Positions 26,956 through 36,192 of a DNA stretch of 64,000 bases are shown piece after piece. The DNA lies in NCBI GenBank assembly GCA_905182025.1, contig CAJJAA010000037.1, positions 48,446 to 112,445 on the forward strand, written 5' to 3'. Source of the DNA: an uncultured OM182 clade bacterium (GTDB taxonomy: Bacteria; Pseudomonadota; Gammaproteobacteria; Pseudomonadales; Azotimanducaceae). The notes below the pieces were generated by a model. The model had not been told where the DNA came from. It saw nothing but the letters and a program-made list of their open reading frames with translations, and ran no database searches. The position numbers and the translations under genes are program-made. Numbering within the stretch: position 1 is the stretch's first letter; every line of letters begins with the position of its first letter.

Positions 26956-28659
26956 ATGAAACAGTTAAAACAGAGTTTTGGGCTATTGGGCCTAATGACT
27001 GCGTTGTTGTTGATTCAAGCTTGCGAACCTCAAGCATCGATCCCCGATGAGCAAAAAACAATGAGCGAGGCTAAGTTCGCCATCATCGTTCCTGGCGGTG
27101 GCACTTACAGTCGAAAAATATCGACAGACTCGCCGCAAGCGCAAATGTTCTTCGACCAAGGGCTTAGATTTGCATGGGGATTCTTCTTTCCTGAATCGAT
27201 TGCGTCCTATCAACAAGCGGCTTTAGCTGACCCAACCCATCCAATGCCCTACTGGGGTATGGCCCATGCGATGGGTCCGAATCCCAATAGTCGATACGGG
27301 CGAATGCCCGACGACCCGAAAGGTGAGGGGCTTAAGGCGATTACCAAAGCAAAACAATTGATCGACCGAGCAACGCCGCTTGAGGCGCAACTGATCAATG
27401 CTTTGTATGTGCTTTATGACAAAGAAAGTATTGCTGATGATGATGCGAGAGATAGGGCCTATCTAGCGGCTATGCGCAAACTCAATCAACAGTATCCCGA
27501 CGACTCCGATGTGGCCGCTCTCTATGCCGCCTCTTATATGTCGATTGCACGTTGGAACTATTGGGACATCGAGGGCGAGCCTTTAGATGAGACCTTGGCT
27601 GTTGCATTAGCGCTGGAACACATCATGAAAACGGATATGACTAATCCGGGTGTGTTGCACTTGCACATTCATTTGGTGGAATCATCACTGACACCTGAAC
27701 GCGCATTGGCTTCTGCAGATGGCCTTGAAGCAACAGTGCCAATCGCAGGACATGTTGTACATATGCCATCGCACATTTATGTTCGCGTCGGCCAGTACGA
27801 TAGAGCGATTGACAGTAATGTTCGATCACAACAAAAGGACAAAGAGTTTGCCGAGATCTGGGGTGATCTGCCCTTGCCAAATTTAGGCACCTATCCGTTA
27901 TCCCATAAAATTCATGCGGGCCACGCTGCCGATTTCATTCGTTATGCAGCGACGATTCAGGGCAACTACGAAGTGGCCATTGATGCGGCCGATACGCTCA
28001 AAGCGAGTTCATCGGGACACCAACACGCGATGCGAGGCTATGAAAAAAATATGGCGTCACCCTGGCATCTAAATAAGATTTTTGGCAAGTGGGATGCACT
28101 TATAGGGCAAAACCCCTCTCATTCAGACACACCTTACCTTAGGGGTATGTGGGCCTATTCGCTGGGTAGCGCCTATGCCAACACCGGCAATCTTGAAGCC
28201 GCCTCCAAGCAGTTGGAGATTCTCCGTGCGATCGTTGATGAGCCTGAGGTTGATAAGACGCGGGTGACCGTCACGTCCGTATCGGGCATTTTGATCCTGG
28301 CGGGGCATGGCCTTGACGGCGAGATTAAGGAGGCAAAAGGCGACCTTGATGGCGCAATTGAAAGCTACGTAAAGGCTGTCAAACTTGAAGATAAAGGCAA
28401 TTACACAGAGCCACCCGCTTGGGCTCAGCCTATGCGTCACTATTTAGGCGCCGTTCTGTTGAAAGCTGATCATCCTGAGGATGCCGAGAAAGTTTACCGA
28501 CGAGACCTACGCTGGAATGCCGAAAACGGTTGGTCTTTGTATGGCTTGCATCAGTCTTTAGCAGATCAGGGTAAGACGAAGGAAGCCGCTGATGCTTTTG
28601 CTCGATATGAACAAGCGTGGCAGCACTCGGACACTGCGTTGAGCGCATCACGGAAGTAG
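26956..28659 (+). CDS. TPR-repeat lipoprotein
   Basis: A 567-residue envelope protein. The signal peptide ends in a lipobox (LLLIQAC, Cys at ~23), so it should be anchored in a membrane. The rest is helical and TPR-like: MFFDQGLRFAWGFFFPESI, PYWGMAHAMGPN, YLGAVLLKADHPEDAEKVY. It contains conserved HLHIHLVE and MPSHIYVRVGQY segments, seen in a widespread family of uncharacterised proteins annotated only as TPR. No catalytic role is established. A U-rich hairpin follows the gene. Confidence 0.85.
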   Translation: MKQLKQSFGLLGLMTALLLIQACEPQASIPDEQKTMSEAKFAIIVPGGGTYSRKISTDSPQAQMFFDQGLRFAWGFFFPESIASYQQAALADPTHPMPYWGMAHAMGPNPNSRYGRMPDDPKGEGLKAITKAKQLIDRATPLEAQLINALYVLYDKESIADDDARDRAYLAAMRKLNQQYPDDSDVAALYAASYMSIARWNYWDIEGEPLDETLAVALALEHIMKTDMTNPGVLHLHIHLVESSLTPERALASADGLEATVPIAGHVVHMPSHIYVRVGQYDRAIDSNVRSQQKDKEFAEIWGDLPLPNLGTYPLSHKIHAGHAADFIRYAATIQGNYEVAIDAADTLKASSSGHQHAMRGYEKNMASPWHLNKIFGKWDALIGQNPSHSDTPYLRGMWAYSLGSAYANTGNLEAASKQLEILRAIVDEPEVDKTRVTVTSVSGILILAGHGLDGEIKEAKGDLDGAIESYVKAVKLEDKGNYTEPPAWAQPMRHYLGAVLLKADHPEDAEKVYRRDLRWNAENGWSLYGLHQSLADQGKTKEAADAFARYEQAWQHSDTALSASRK

Positions 28660-28707
28660 TAAAAATAGCGACAGCATAAAGGCGTATTTTTTGATCGTTA
28701 CATGATG

Positions 28708-28743
28708 AATCGCAATCTGCGTTATAGCGGCTTGCGATTTTTT
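28708..28743 (+). terminator. Rho-independent terminator
   Basis: Arms AATCGCAA (28708-28715) and TTGCGATT (28732-28739) are perfectly complementary and are followed by a run of U. It closes the TPR lipoprotein transcript and lies 26 bp before the next start. Confidence 0.75.
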
Positions 28744-28769
28744 ATTATCCGCAGCACTTGGACTCGACT

Positions 28770-30002
28770 ATGAGACAACTTTCTGAACTTTTTGATCTAA
28801 TTCAACCGGGTCAACGTGTGTTTGTGGCAGGCAGTAGCAACGAGCCAACAGCATTGCTGCAAAGCCTTGCAACGGCGCAATTGCCGAAGGACCTAGAGTT
28901 CATTCAGTTTCCATTGGCAGGTTTTAATCAAACGGATTTCACCTCTTTCAATGCAACCGCACGCTTAACAACCTTCTTTATGACCGGCGCGTTAAAATCT
29001 GCCGACTCCGCTCGTTTGCAATTTTTGCCGATGCAAATGCGTACGGTGTATGACTATCTGTCTAACAATATTGATGTGGCGCTAATTCAGGTGGCATATG
29101 ACGTAAATGGCGTGTTGCGACTTGGACCCAACGTCGATTTTGTCGGAGCGGTGCTCGGTTCAGCCGGTAGCGTCATCGCTGAGTTAAATCGGGGCATTGT
29201 TGCACCGGCGGGATGCACCGAGATTTCACCTGCGGACATAGACTTTATGTTCGAGTCCGATCGTGTTCTCGCGCAAATGGCGGCGCCGACGATTGATGCA
29301 GCTGCAGCAGAAATTGGTCGCCTCGTCGCCGAGCTCATTTCCGACGGTGACTGTTTGCAAACGGGCATTGGCGCTATTCCAGCGGCAATCTTGAGTCAGT
29401 TAGAGACTAAAAATGACCTTGGCATGCATGGCGGTTTGATTGATGACGGTGGTATGCGGTTGATTCAACAGGGCAATATCAACGGCGCTTTAAAACCTAT
29501 CGACACGGGTTTGCACGTGACTGGCATGGCATTAGGGAGTACCGCTCTATATGACTGGCTGGGTCAAACGCCGAGTGTTGCGTTTCGAGGTGCTAACCAT
29601 ACCCATGAAATCAGCGTGATTCGGCAGATACCTAATTTCGTCTCGATCAATTCTGCAGTAGAGATTGATATCTATGGGCAAGTCAACGCTGAATTTGCAG
29701 CCGGTAGACAAATTTCTGGCACCGGTGGTTCGGTTGATTTCATGCGCGCCTCAAAAGCATCGGTAGGCGGCCGTTCGATTGTCGCTATGAATGCAACAGC
29801 GCGCGGTGGTTCTGTGTCTCGTATTGTTCCGAAGGTTGAGTTGGTGACAGCTTTGCGTACCGATGTGGATACGGTGGTAACTGAATACGGTGTTGCGGAT
29901 ATTAAATATCTGCCTAATCAAGCAAGAGCTGAGGCGCTGATAGAAATTGCCGCGCCGGGGTTTAGAGACGAGCTTAGATTACAGCTCAAGTCTCGAAAAT
30001 AA
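28770..30002 (+). CDS. Acetyl-CoA hydrolase/CoA-transferase family protein
   Basis: A 410-residue protein of the acetyl-CoA hydrolase and 4-hydroxybutyrate CoA-transferase family. The active-site Glu is in NSAVEIDIYGQVNAE (~290), with the CoA-binding ISGTGGSVDFMRAS (~320) and VTEYGVADI (~373) of the same family. It would exchange CoA between a carboxylate and acetyl-CoA, consistent with the acyl-CoA genes nearby. The ATG at 28770 is chosen over an in-frame TTG at 28758. No close partner on the same strand. Confidence 0.88.
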   Translation: MRQLSELFDLIQPGQRVFVAGSSNEPTALLQSLATAQLPKDLEFIQFPLAGFNQTDFTSFNATARLTTFFMTGALKSADSARLQFLPMQMRTVYDYLSNNIDVALIQVAYDVNGVLRLGPNVDFVGAVLGSAGSVIAELNRGIVAPAGCTEISPADIDFMFESDRVLAQMAAPTIDAAAAEIGRLVAELISDGDCLQTGIGAIPAAILSQLETKNDLGMHGGLIDDGGMRLIQQGNINGALKPIDTGLHVTGMALGSTALYDWLGQTPSVAFRGANHTHEISVIRQIPNFVSINSAVEIDIYGQVNAEFAAGRQISGTGGSVDFMRASKASVGGRSIVAMNATARGGSVSRIVPKVELVTALRTDVDTVVTEYGVADIKYLPNQARAEALIEIAAPGFRDELRLQLKSRK

Positions 30003-30061
30003 ATCGGCTACTTTCTGTTGTGACTGAATTGATTTGGATGTAAGTGCTTTTTTATTGGTTA

Positions 30062-30352
30062 TTATTTCTTGCAGAATGCCTCAAAATTCTTTGCCGCATT
30101 CGCAGATAACTCCGAAAAAAACAATGCTGCAGCATATGACTTTTCAGATTTTTTGCCGTTTCCTGCTTTTCTTTCGTTGTCTGCGGTTTTTAATACTTCT
30201 GCAGACCTATATAAGAAAAATCCTGCGGCTTCACTGACTTTTTTGCAGTCTTCACTTTTCCAAAATCCCATACCGGGTTCTTCAAAATCGGAATATCCTG
30301 AGATGGGAATAAGTAAAATTAGTAGGCAGAAGAAACCGGTGAATTTGTTCAT
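30062..30352 (-). CDS. Small secreted hypothetical protein
   Basis: Ninety-six residues with a signal peptide (FTGFFCLLILLIPISGYS, cleavage ~21). The mature part has two Cys (SEDCKKVSEA and EAFCKK) that could pair, and a Lys-rich centre. Lower GC than its surroundings. The antisense ORF at the same place lacks protein-like sequence, which is why this strand is preferred. Family and function not recognised. Confidence 0.6.
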   Translation of the reverse strand: MNKFTGFFCLLILLIPISGYSDFEEPGMGFWKSEDCKKVSEAAGFFLYRSAEVLKTADNERKAGNGKKSEKSYAAALFFSELSANAAKNFEAFCKK

Positions 30353-30439
30353 AATGTACCCACAGTATCGGAAAATGTAGATTGGTACACTAGCATTTAT
30401 AACATCATTATGCTACTAGGTCTGATTAGTCAAAGTATG

Positions 30440-30755
30440 TTATTTGAGAGACATCTTGGACATCTTGATTGGGTTTTGGTGGTTTCTTGACTCTTCTACT
30501 TTAGAATCTCGTTGATTCTTTCTCTCCAAGACTGAATGAAAAGATTGAGGTAACCACTTGTTACCTCTTTGAGTAGCAATACCCCATTGCATTCATCTTC
30601 CTACTTATCCTTGTGTACCCCAATCCTTCCATATCATGAAGAAATGTAATCAACTGATGGATTACTTCTTGTTTCTTAGAGTATGTTTGGTGAGGTTGTT
30701 TGATTGAACCTCGATGGTGAATGCTAGGTGTGGGATTGTTCCTTGAAGAACCCCA
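30440..30755 (-). pseudogene. Remnant of a recombinase-like protein
   Basis: Minus-strand reading gives VIHQLITFLHDMEGLGYT, RISRKMNAMGIATQRGNKW, then SFHSVLERKNQRDSK to TAA at 30440-30442. The GxGYxxIxxxMNxxGIxTxRGNKW pattern resembles the helix-turn-helix recombinase domain of serine recombinases and related short DNA-binding proteins. Continuity requires skipping one base in the C-run at 30582-30585. No start codon or catalytic domain is present. The surrounding AT-rich stretch 30360-30860 contains nothing else recognisable and may be a foreign insertion. Confidence 0.45.
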
Positions 30756-30907
30756 CTACCCAAAACTATTCGACTGTCATGAGACATCTGTTTTATCTGA
30801 TTGAGGTATTGAACAAATCGCTATCTTGTCATCGTTAAAAGCGATTAAATCCCTTGCAAGATTTATTCAAACGACGGTTCGATTAACGAATTATAGAGGC
30901 ACAAAAA

Positions 30908-31822
30908 ATGGATTTAGGTTGGAACGGCACGGGTATCGTGCAGAAAGCGTCCATCGCCCGTGTGCGAGCAGATATTCAAAATGCAGACAGTCAAGGCTAT
31001 AAAAGCTATTGGTTGGCTGATCATCCAACCGGCGGTTTTGATGCACTCACAGCGCTTGCGGTTGCGGGTGCTGATGGACCTGAAATAGAGCTTGGTACAG
31101 CCATTGTGCCGACATTTCCTCGCCACCCCATGGCAATGGCGGCGCAAGCATTAACGGCCGCGCAGGCAGTACCGGGTAAATTCACACTTGGTATTGGTTT
31201 GTCACACGAAACGATGATGGCGGACCTTGGGATTGATTTCGTCAAGCCAATCCGTCACCTGAATGAGTATTTGTCGATTCTGATGCCGCTGCTCGAGTCC
31301 GGCGAAGTGGATTTCAAGGGCGAGTTGTTAAGCTGCCAAGCGAAAATATTTCAGCCCCAGCAAGTGCAATGCGAGGTGTTAGTTGCGGCTTTAGGGCCTC
31401 AGGCTTTGCGGGTTGCAGGTAAACATGCGGCCGGTACAACCCTCGCTTGGGTTGGTGCAAAAACAATTAGGGAACACATCGTGCCAACGATTAATGCAGC
31501 GGCAGAACGTCATGGGCGCGCGAAGCCGCGCGTTGTCGCAACCCTACCGGTTTGTGTCACCGAGGATATTGACGGTGTCCGAAACGTAGTCGCAAAAAAT
31601 TTGGGCAGTTATGGTCAGCTGCCTTCCTATCGTGCGATGTTTGAACGAGAGGGCGTCGCCGGACCTGCCGATGTTGCCATCATCGGCAGTCGTCAGGAAG
31701 TTGAGGACCGCATCGGTGAAATTAAAGAAGCCGGTGCAACCGATTTTTGTCCAACCATCTTCGCCTTGTCCCCTGACGACAAGTTAGAAACCGAGTCTTT
31801 GTTGGCGTCTTTTTGTAGCTGA
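30908..31822 (+). CDS. Luciferase-like monooxygenase family protein
   Basis: A 304-residue LLM-class flavin-dependent oxidoreductase with the TIM-barrel blocks KSYWLADHPTGGFDALTA (~33), ELGTAIVPTFPRHP (~60), FTLGIGLSHE (~93) and PQVLVAA-type phosphate region. Such proteins use FMNH2 or F420; which one cannot be read here. AGAGG lies seven bases before the ATG. Two more LLM genes occur at 48.2-50.2 kb. Confidence 0.9.
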   Translation: MDLGWNGTGIVQKASIARVRADIQNADSQGYKSYWLADHPTGGFDALTALAVAGADGPEIELGTAIVPTFPRHPMAMAAQALTAAQAVPGKFTLGIGLSHETMMADLGIDFVKPIRHLNEYLSILMPLLESGEVDFKGELLSCQAKIFQPQQVQCEVLVAALGPQALRVAGKHAAGTTLAWVGAKTIREHIVPTINAAAERHGRAKPRVVATLPVCVTEDIDGVRNVVAKNLGSYGQLPSYRAMFEREGVAGPADVAIIGSRQEVEDRIGEIKEAGATDFCPTIFALSPDDKLETESLLASFCS

Positions 31823-31957
31823 TGTTTTTGTTAGTTATGGTTCTTTTTGTTGCATAACAAGGATACGTTGCCGCTAAGTAGTTTTCTGTCTTTAGCTTGA
31901 AGTGCATAAGTGGCAGGGATACATTTTGCGGCATCATTGATGGGAGTTCTGTTGATC

Positions 31958-32698
31958 ATGCGCGCTGCTAATTCATTTCGTTTCTACTTTTCATTTCGTT
32001 CGCCGTTTGCTGCTATCGCAATTTACCGTTTACGACGAGCGGCACAGTTTGGCGATTTTGAGATTGAGCTGATTCCTGTCTGGCCTGAGAATATTTTTGG
32101 TGGGCACATGGACAACCCAACTGACAACCTTTTTAAAATGGCCTATTTATTTGTTGATGCCGCTCGGCAAGCGGACGATGCCGGTATTAACGCAGGTTTT
32201 TTTCGGACGTTAGCGAAAAATTTCACCCTGAAGAATGATGTTGATTATGCGCCAGAGAAGCTCGGCATCCAGATGCCCAATGAAAACTGGGGCTTAACAC
32301 ACCATGCCTTTAATTATGCGCAGGAGCAGGGCCGCGGTTGGGCCTTTGCCGATGCCGTTTGCATTCGACGTTTCAATTTTGATGGTCAGGGTCCACAGGA
32401 CGTATTGAACCCTAAGGTGTTACAGGCGATTGCCTCGCAGGTGGGTATTGATCCAGACAAAGCCATTAACGCACAGAGCTCTGGTCTTTATGACGAGCGA
32501 CAGGCAGCGTTCATTAAAAGCAGTGAGGCCGATGGCGTTTTTGGCGTGCCCTTTTTTGCCATTGATCGAGATGTAGGTGCCGAAGTATTTTGGGGCAATG
32601 ATCGTTTAGGCTTTTTGCTGAAGTCCCTCACGGACGTTGAGTCGATGCCGGTTATTCCTCAGGTTGATGCGACCGCGATTCAAACGACGAGAAGATAG
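31958..32698 (+). CDS. 2-hydroxychromene-2-carboxylate isomerase-like (DsbA-fold)
   Basis: A 246-residue thioredoxin-fold protein of the HCCA isomerase/kappa GST group. The N-terminal FRFYFSFRSPFAAIAI holds the Ser-x-Pro catalytic position, and VFGVPFFAIDRDVGAEVFWGNDRL near the end carries the typical cis-Pro and GxDR motifs. HCCA isomerases act with glutathione in naphthalene-type ring degradation; distant relatives act on other substrates. The ATG at 31958 is chosen because the fold begins just after it; upstream GTG 31910 and ATG 31940 remain possible. Confidence 0.85.
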   Translation: MRAANSFRFYFSFRSPFAAIAIYRLRRAAQFGDFEIELIPVWPENIFGGHMDNPTDNLFKMAYLFVDAARQADDAGINAGFFRTLAKNFTLKNDVDYAPEKLGIQMPNENWGLTHHAFNYAQEQGRGWAFADAVCIRRFNFDGQGPQDVLNPKVLQAIASQVGIDPDKAINAQSSGLYDERQAAFIKSSEADGVFGVPFFAIDRDVGAEVFWGNDRLGFLLKSLTDVESMPVIPQVDATAIQTTRR

Positions 32699-32713
32699 GC
32701 CCATTGCCAAAAC

Positions 32714-32738
32714 TGTTGTGCCTTAATCAGGCACAACA
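32714..32738. terminator. Bidirectional hairpin between convergent genes
   Basis: TGTTGTGCCT and AGGCACAACA form a perfect 10-bp stem around a five-base loop. It lies between the plus-strand isomerase gene and the minus-strand dehydrogenase gene and overlaps the stop of the latter. Confidence 0.65.
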
Positions 32739-33802
32739 ATAATCTTGGCATGTTGCTCAGGATCGCCTAAATCGTTGAATGCGCCGGCGACACCGGCGAT
32801 ATTCACCGTGCCGGTGATCAGCGGTTCCACATCAATGTCGCCTTCTGCAATGTGATGTAAGGTTTGAGCAAATTCTTCGGCGCTATAGGCAAGCACAAAT
32901 TGAATGTTCAGTTCTTTGTTGATACCGAAAAGCGGTTGAAATGAATCGGTTTCCATACAAACACCCACCACGACAATACGCGCTGCTTTGGGTGCGCCTT
33001 GCATCAATTGTTGGATCAAGCCGGGTACGCCGACGCATTCAAAAAACACTGCCTGTCTAAGAGTGGGCATGCCCGTCATAGGGTCTGCGGGTAGTAACTC
33101 GCCGTCGGCAGATTTCCCGCCAACCTCGAGCCAGCTCTCGTACGGTGATGTTTGGGCGGGATTGATAATAATGTCCGCGCCTAATTTTTCAGCTAGCGCG
33201 CGACGCCGGGGACTAAAGTCCGCCGCTATGATCGGACCGATACCCTGTCTTTTTAGAGCTACAATGACGGCTAACCCGACGGGGCCGCAGCCAATCACTA
33301 ATGGAACCTCGTGTTTGTTAATGTTTGATTTTTGCACTGCATGCAAGCCAACAGCCATTGGCTCCGTTAGCGCAGCGAGGTTCGTCGCAAGGCCATTAGG
33401 CACCGGTAGGAGCATGGGTTCAAACAGTGTCATTTGTTCTGCATAACCACCCGGGGCCTCGTTTGAATAACCGACGGTGACGGCGGTGCCATTTTTGAAG
33501 GAAACCGGCATTGAACAAACCCGCGTACCGACAGGGTGAGTCTTAATTGTGTCGGGTCCGTAATCGAGAATCTCTGCACAAAATTCGTGTCCCATAACGA
33601 CATCTTTATCGAGGTCCATCGCGAACTGACCGCCCGTCTGTTTTGATTTTTCGACAAGGTCATGGCCGTGGCGAAGCGTGTGTAAATCTGAGCCGCAAAT
33701 GCCGCAGGCGAGTGTTTTTACCAGCACTTCTCCGGCGCCTGGCTTAGGTGCTTCGATTTCGTCGGCGACAATCTTTCCGCCTCGCATAATTGCTGCTTTC
33801 AT
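32723..33802 (-). CDS. Zinc-dependent alcohol dehydrogenase (MDR family)
   Basis: A 359-residue medium-chain dehydrogenase. Catalytic-zinc ligands are in CGICGSDLH (~33-41) and GHEF (~71), with a GCGPVGL nucleotide loop (~170). The usual four-Cys structural zinc lobe is absent; instead an insertion (SMPVSFKNGTAV) follows. Likely oxidises an alcohol or polyol using NAD. A GGAG ribosome site precedes the ATG by six bases. The gene diverges from the P450 at 34069, with 266 bp between. Confidence 0.9.
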   Translation of the reverse strand: MKAAIMRGGKIVADEIEAPKPGAGEVLVKTLACGICGSDLHTLRHGHDLVEKSKQTGGQFAMDLDKDVVMGHEFCAEILDYGPDTIKTHPVGTRVCSMPVSFKNGTAVTVGYSNEAPGGYAEQMTLFEPMLLPVPNGLATNLAALTEPMAVGLHAVQKSNINKHEVPLVIGCGPVGLAVIVALKRQGIGPIIAADFSPRRRALAEKLGADIIINPAQTSPYESWLEVGGKSADGELLPADPMTGMPTLRQAVFFECVGVPGLIQQLMQGAPKAARIVVVGVCMETDSFQPLFGINKELNIQFVLAYSAEEFAQTLHHIAEGDIDVEPLITGTVNIAGVAGAFNDLGDPEQHAKIIVVPD

Positions 33803-34068
33803 AGGGGGCTCCGCATTTTGTAAGGTTCGAGTTTTTCATATCGGACCTTTAAAGCACAGTCTTTTGTATAGAACAGCGGGTTGTTGTTAATGGTGTATGT
33901 CTCGCCATCTGCGATGCTGCAGCTAATAAGTCGGTGATTGACGTGAATAGATTGGTTTTTCAAGTTTGATCTATTAGATTGCTAATCACCGTATCGACCA
34001 AGGTGAGTCACTTGATTATCTAGGCTCGAGTTTTGATAATCGTTCTATGCAGCATTTACGACAATGTG

Positions 34069-35343
34069 ATGTCAGTAGCATTACAAAATATTATCAGGAG
34101 TCATCAGATCACTCAGCAGTCAGCGTTACGCTTTAATCCCGAATCGGTCGAGTTCGCACAGGATCCCTACGCCACCTATGAATTGTTAAGGGCACAGTCT
34201 AAACCCTTTTATTTCGAGGCTGCAGACCTTTGGTTACTGTCACGATACGATGCTGTCGATGCAGCCGCAAGACACCCTAAGCTGGTGCGATCGCTGCAGT
34301 CTTTTATGCCCATCGACGAGGTTGCGGCAATAACCCGTCGTGCCAATTGGCATGACATGCCGAATCATTCGCGCTTTGTGCAAACCAGTTTGCTTGATAG
34401 TGACGGTGATGTTCATTTTCGGCTGCGTCTCATTGTTCTTAGAGAGCTTTCAAAGAGTTTTGTATTGAAGGCTAAGCCGACAATACAGAGCTACGTCGCC
34501 AAGCTTCTTGACCAGATTCTTGAGCGTCAGTCATTTGATTTTATTGCCGATCTCGCGGCCCATGTGCCGGGGCACGTTATTGGCAATATCCTGGGTGTGC
34601 CTGATGAAGATTGCCCGCAACTTCGGCTTTGGTCCGAGGACGTCGTGCAGTTTTTCGATGTTGGCAGAACCGAACAACATAAGCAGATCGCCGAACGAGC
34701 AACAACAGAATTTTATCTCTACCTGAAAGACCTTATTGCGGACCGCAGACGACATCCAAAAAGTGATCTCGTATCAACCTTGCTACAGGCGCAAACCGCT
34801 GGTGAGCTGACCGAGACAGAGCTGATATCAACCTGTATGTTAATTCTGATGGCCGGTCACGGTTCTACCATTGATGTCTTGGGTACGGGTATGTACGCGT
34901 TGATAAAGCACCCGCAAGCATTGCAACAACTGCGACAACAGCCGCAGCATTTATCCACAGCCGTACAAGAAATGTTTCGCTACGAATCGCCGCTACCCTT
35001 TTTTCATCGATATGCCAGCGAAGATGTTGTCGTCATGGGGCAAAATTTTCCCAAGGGTACAAAGTTCGGTTTACTCTATGGCTCGGCCAACCGTGATGCG
35101 TCGCAGTTTTCTGACGCTGATCGATTTGATATATGCCGTCAGCCGAATCGGCATATTGCATTCGGTCGGGGCGCGCATCTTTGTCTGGGTAACCATTTGT
35201 CGCGATTGGACATGGAGGTCATTTTTAGTGGCTTGATTGAGCGGACTAAAAACATAGAGTTGGTAGGTGCAGCGCCGCAATACAAAGATGGATTATCCAT
35301 GCGTGGCTTAAAGACTCTGAATCTGCGGTTTACGCCAAAATAA
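34069..35343 (+). CDS. Cytochrome P450
   Basis: A 424-residue soluble bacterial P450 with all expected motifs: I-helix AGHGST (~267), ExxR in EMFRY (~315), and the haem loop FGRGAHLCLGNHLSR with the Cys thiolate. It would hydroxylate a small hydrophobic compound with electrons from an unlinked ferredoxin system. The family cannot be named from sequence. An ATG at 34069 is taken as start; a TTG at 34033 would add 12 residues. No redox partner gene is adjacent. Confidence 0.9.
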   Translation: MSVALQNIIRSHQITQQSALRFNPESVEFAQDPYATYELLRAQSKPFYFEAADLWLLSRYDAVDAAARHPKLVRSLQSFMPIDEVAAITRRANWHDMPNHSRFVQTSLLDSDGDVHFRLRLIVLRELSKSFVLKAKPTIQSYVAKLLDQILERQSFDFIADLAAHVPGHVIGNILGVPDEDCPQLRLWSEDVVQFFDVGRTEQHKQIAERATTEFYLYLKDLIADRRRHPKSDLVSTLLQAQTAGELTETELISTCMLILMAGHGSTIDVLGTGMYALIKHPQALQQLRQQPQHLSTAVQEMFRYESPLPFFHRYASEDVVVMGQNFPKGTKFGLLYGSANRDASQFSDADRFDICRQPNRHIAFGRGAHLCLGNHLSRLDMEVIFSGLIERTKNIELVGAAPQYKDGLSMRGLKTLNLRFTPK

Positions 35344-35436
35344 TCGAATCGATGGTTGCTGGTTGTCCTGCCCGGGTCACAGGCAGAACAAACGCATCAT
35401 CAATTGCGCAACGTAAACTCGCTTGCTTGATAGTAC

Positions 35437-36075
35437 TTATTCAACATCCATAAATGGATCGGCGTTGATCAATACTTTGAAAGAGTTACGTCGAATATGC
35501 TTGTTGATATAGCGGGTAATATTCGGGTGGCTGGCTTCGGGTAGCGGCTCGCCGGAATACATCATCTGTACAAACTGACACGTCACTGCAATGTCGGCGA
35601 TGCTGAATTGATCATCGAGCAAAAATTCCTTGTCACCAATTTCAGCTTCAAGGTAATCGAATATCGGCGGTTGAACATCGGCGATTATCTTTTGTATCAA
35701 TGCTTCGTCAGGCTCTCGTTTCATCATGCGAACAGCGACCCTGTTGAAGAATAACCCGGCCGTTGCTTTTGCGAGCTCATTGTCCGCCCAGATTTGATAC
35801 CACAGTGCGCGTCCGTAGCTGCCAGCTTCTGTTGGAAACATCGGGTTTTCAGGATGTTTCCTGTCAATATAACCGCATATTGCCGCCGAGTCGGGTATCG
35901 CTAAGTCGCCATCTGTCATGGCTGGAATCTTACCCAAGGGCGAAATTTTTAGATGGGATTCAGGCGCGGGGAAGGGGCTAATGGGATTAAGCTCATGTTC
36001 GATCTCCTTTTCGATGAGACATACGAGGGTTTTACGAACAAAAGGTGAGACGCTTGAGCCGTGAATTGTGATCAT
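35437..36075 (-). CDS. Glutathione S-transferase family protein
   Basis: A 212-residue protein of normal GST length. The thioredoxin-fold N-terminus has SSVSPFVRKTLV (catalytic Ser position), LGKIPAM with the cis-Pro, and PDSAAICGYID binding the glutathione Glu arm. The C-terminal all-helical domain follows (FSIADIAVTCQF). Probably conjugates or isomerises electrophiles in a catabolic route. The ATG at 36075 has GGAG upstream; the ATG at 36087 is less well placed. Confidence 0.88.
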   Translation of the reverse strand: MITIHGSSVSPFVRKTLVCLIEKEIEHELNPISPFPAPESHLKISPLGKIPAMTDGDLAIPDSAAICGYIDRKHPENPMFPTEAGSYGRALWYQIWADNELAKATAGLFFNRVAVRMMKREPDEALIQKIIADVQPPIFDYLEAEIGDKEFLLDDQFSIADIAVTCQFVQMMYSGEPLPEASHPNITRYINKHIRRNSFKVLINADPFMDVE

Positions 36076-36192
36076 TTTTAACTCCATTTTTTTATGATTC
36101 GAGTGCTATGTCGCCGGTTTTGATTGCTCAGTGGTAAGCTGACAGCTGCCGTTTTTTGTGCGCTATCTAAGTTGGTAAGCAATAAAAGCCAT

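Noticed and set aside
30069..30380. Plus-strand 103-codon frame opposite the small secreted protein at 30062-30352
   Set aside because: No signal, domain or ribosome site; the minus frame has a clear signal peptide.
32988..33446. Plus-strand 152-codon frame opposite the alcohol dehydrogenase
   Set aside because: Antisense to a complete, well-supported MDR gene.
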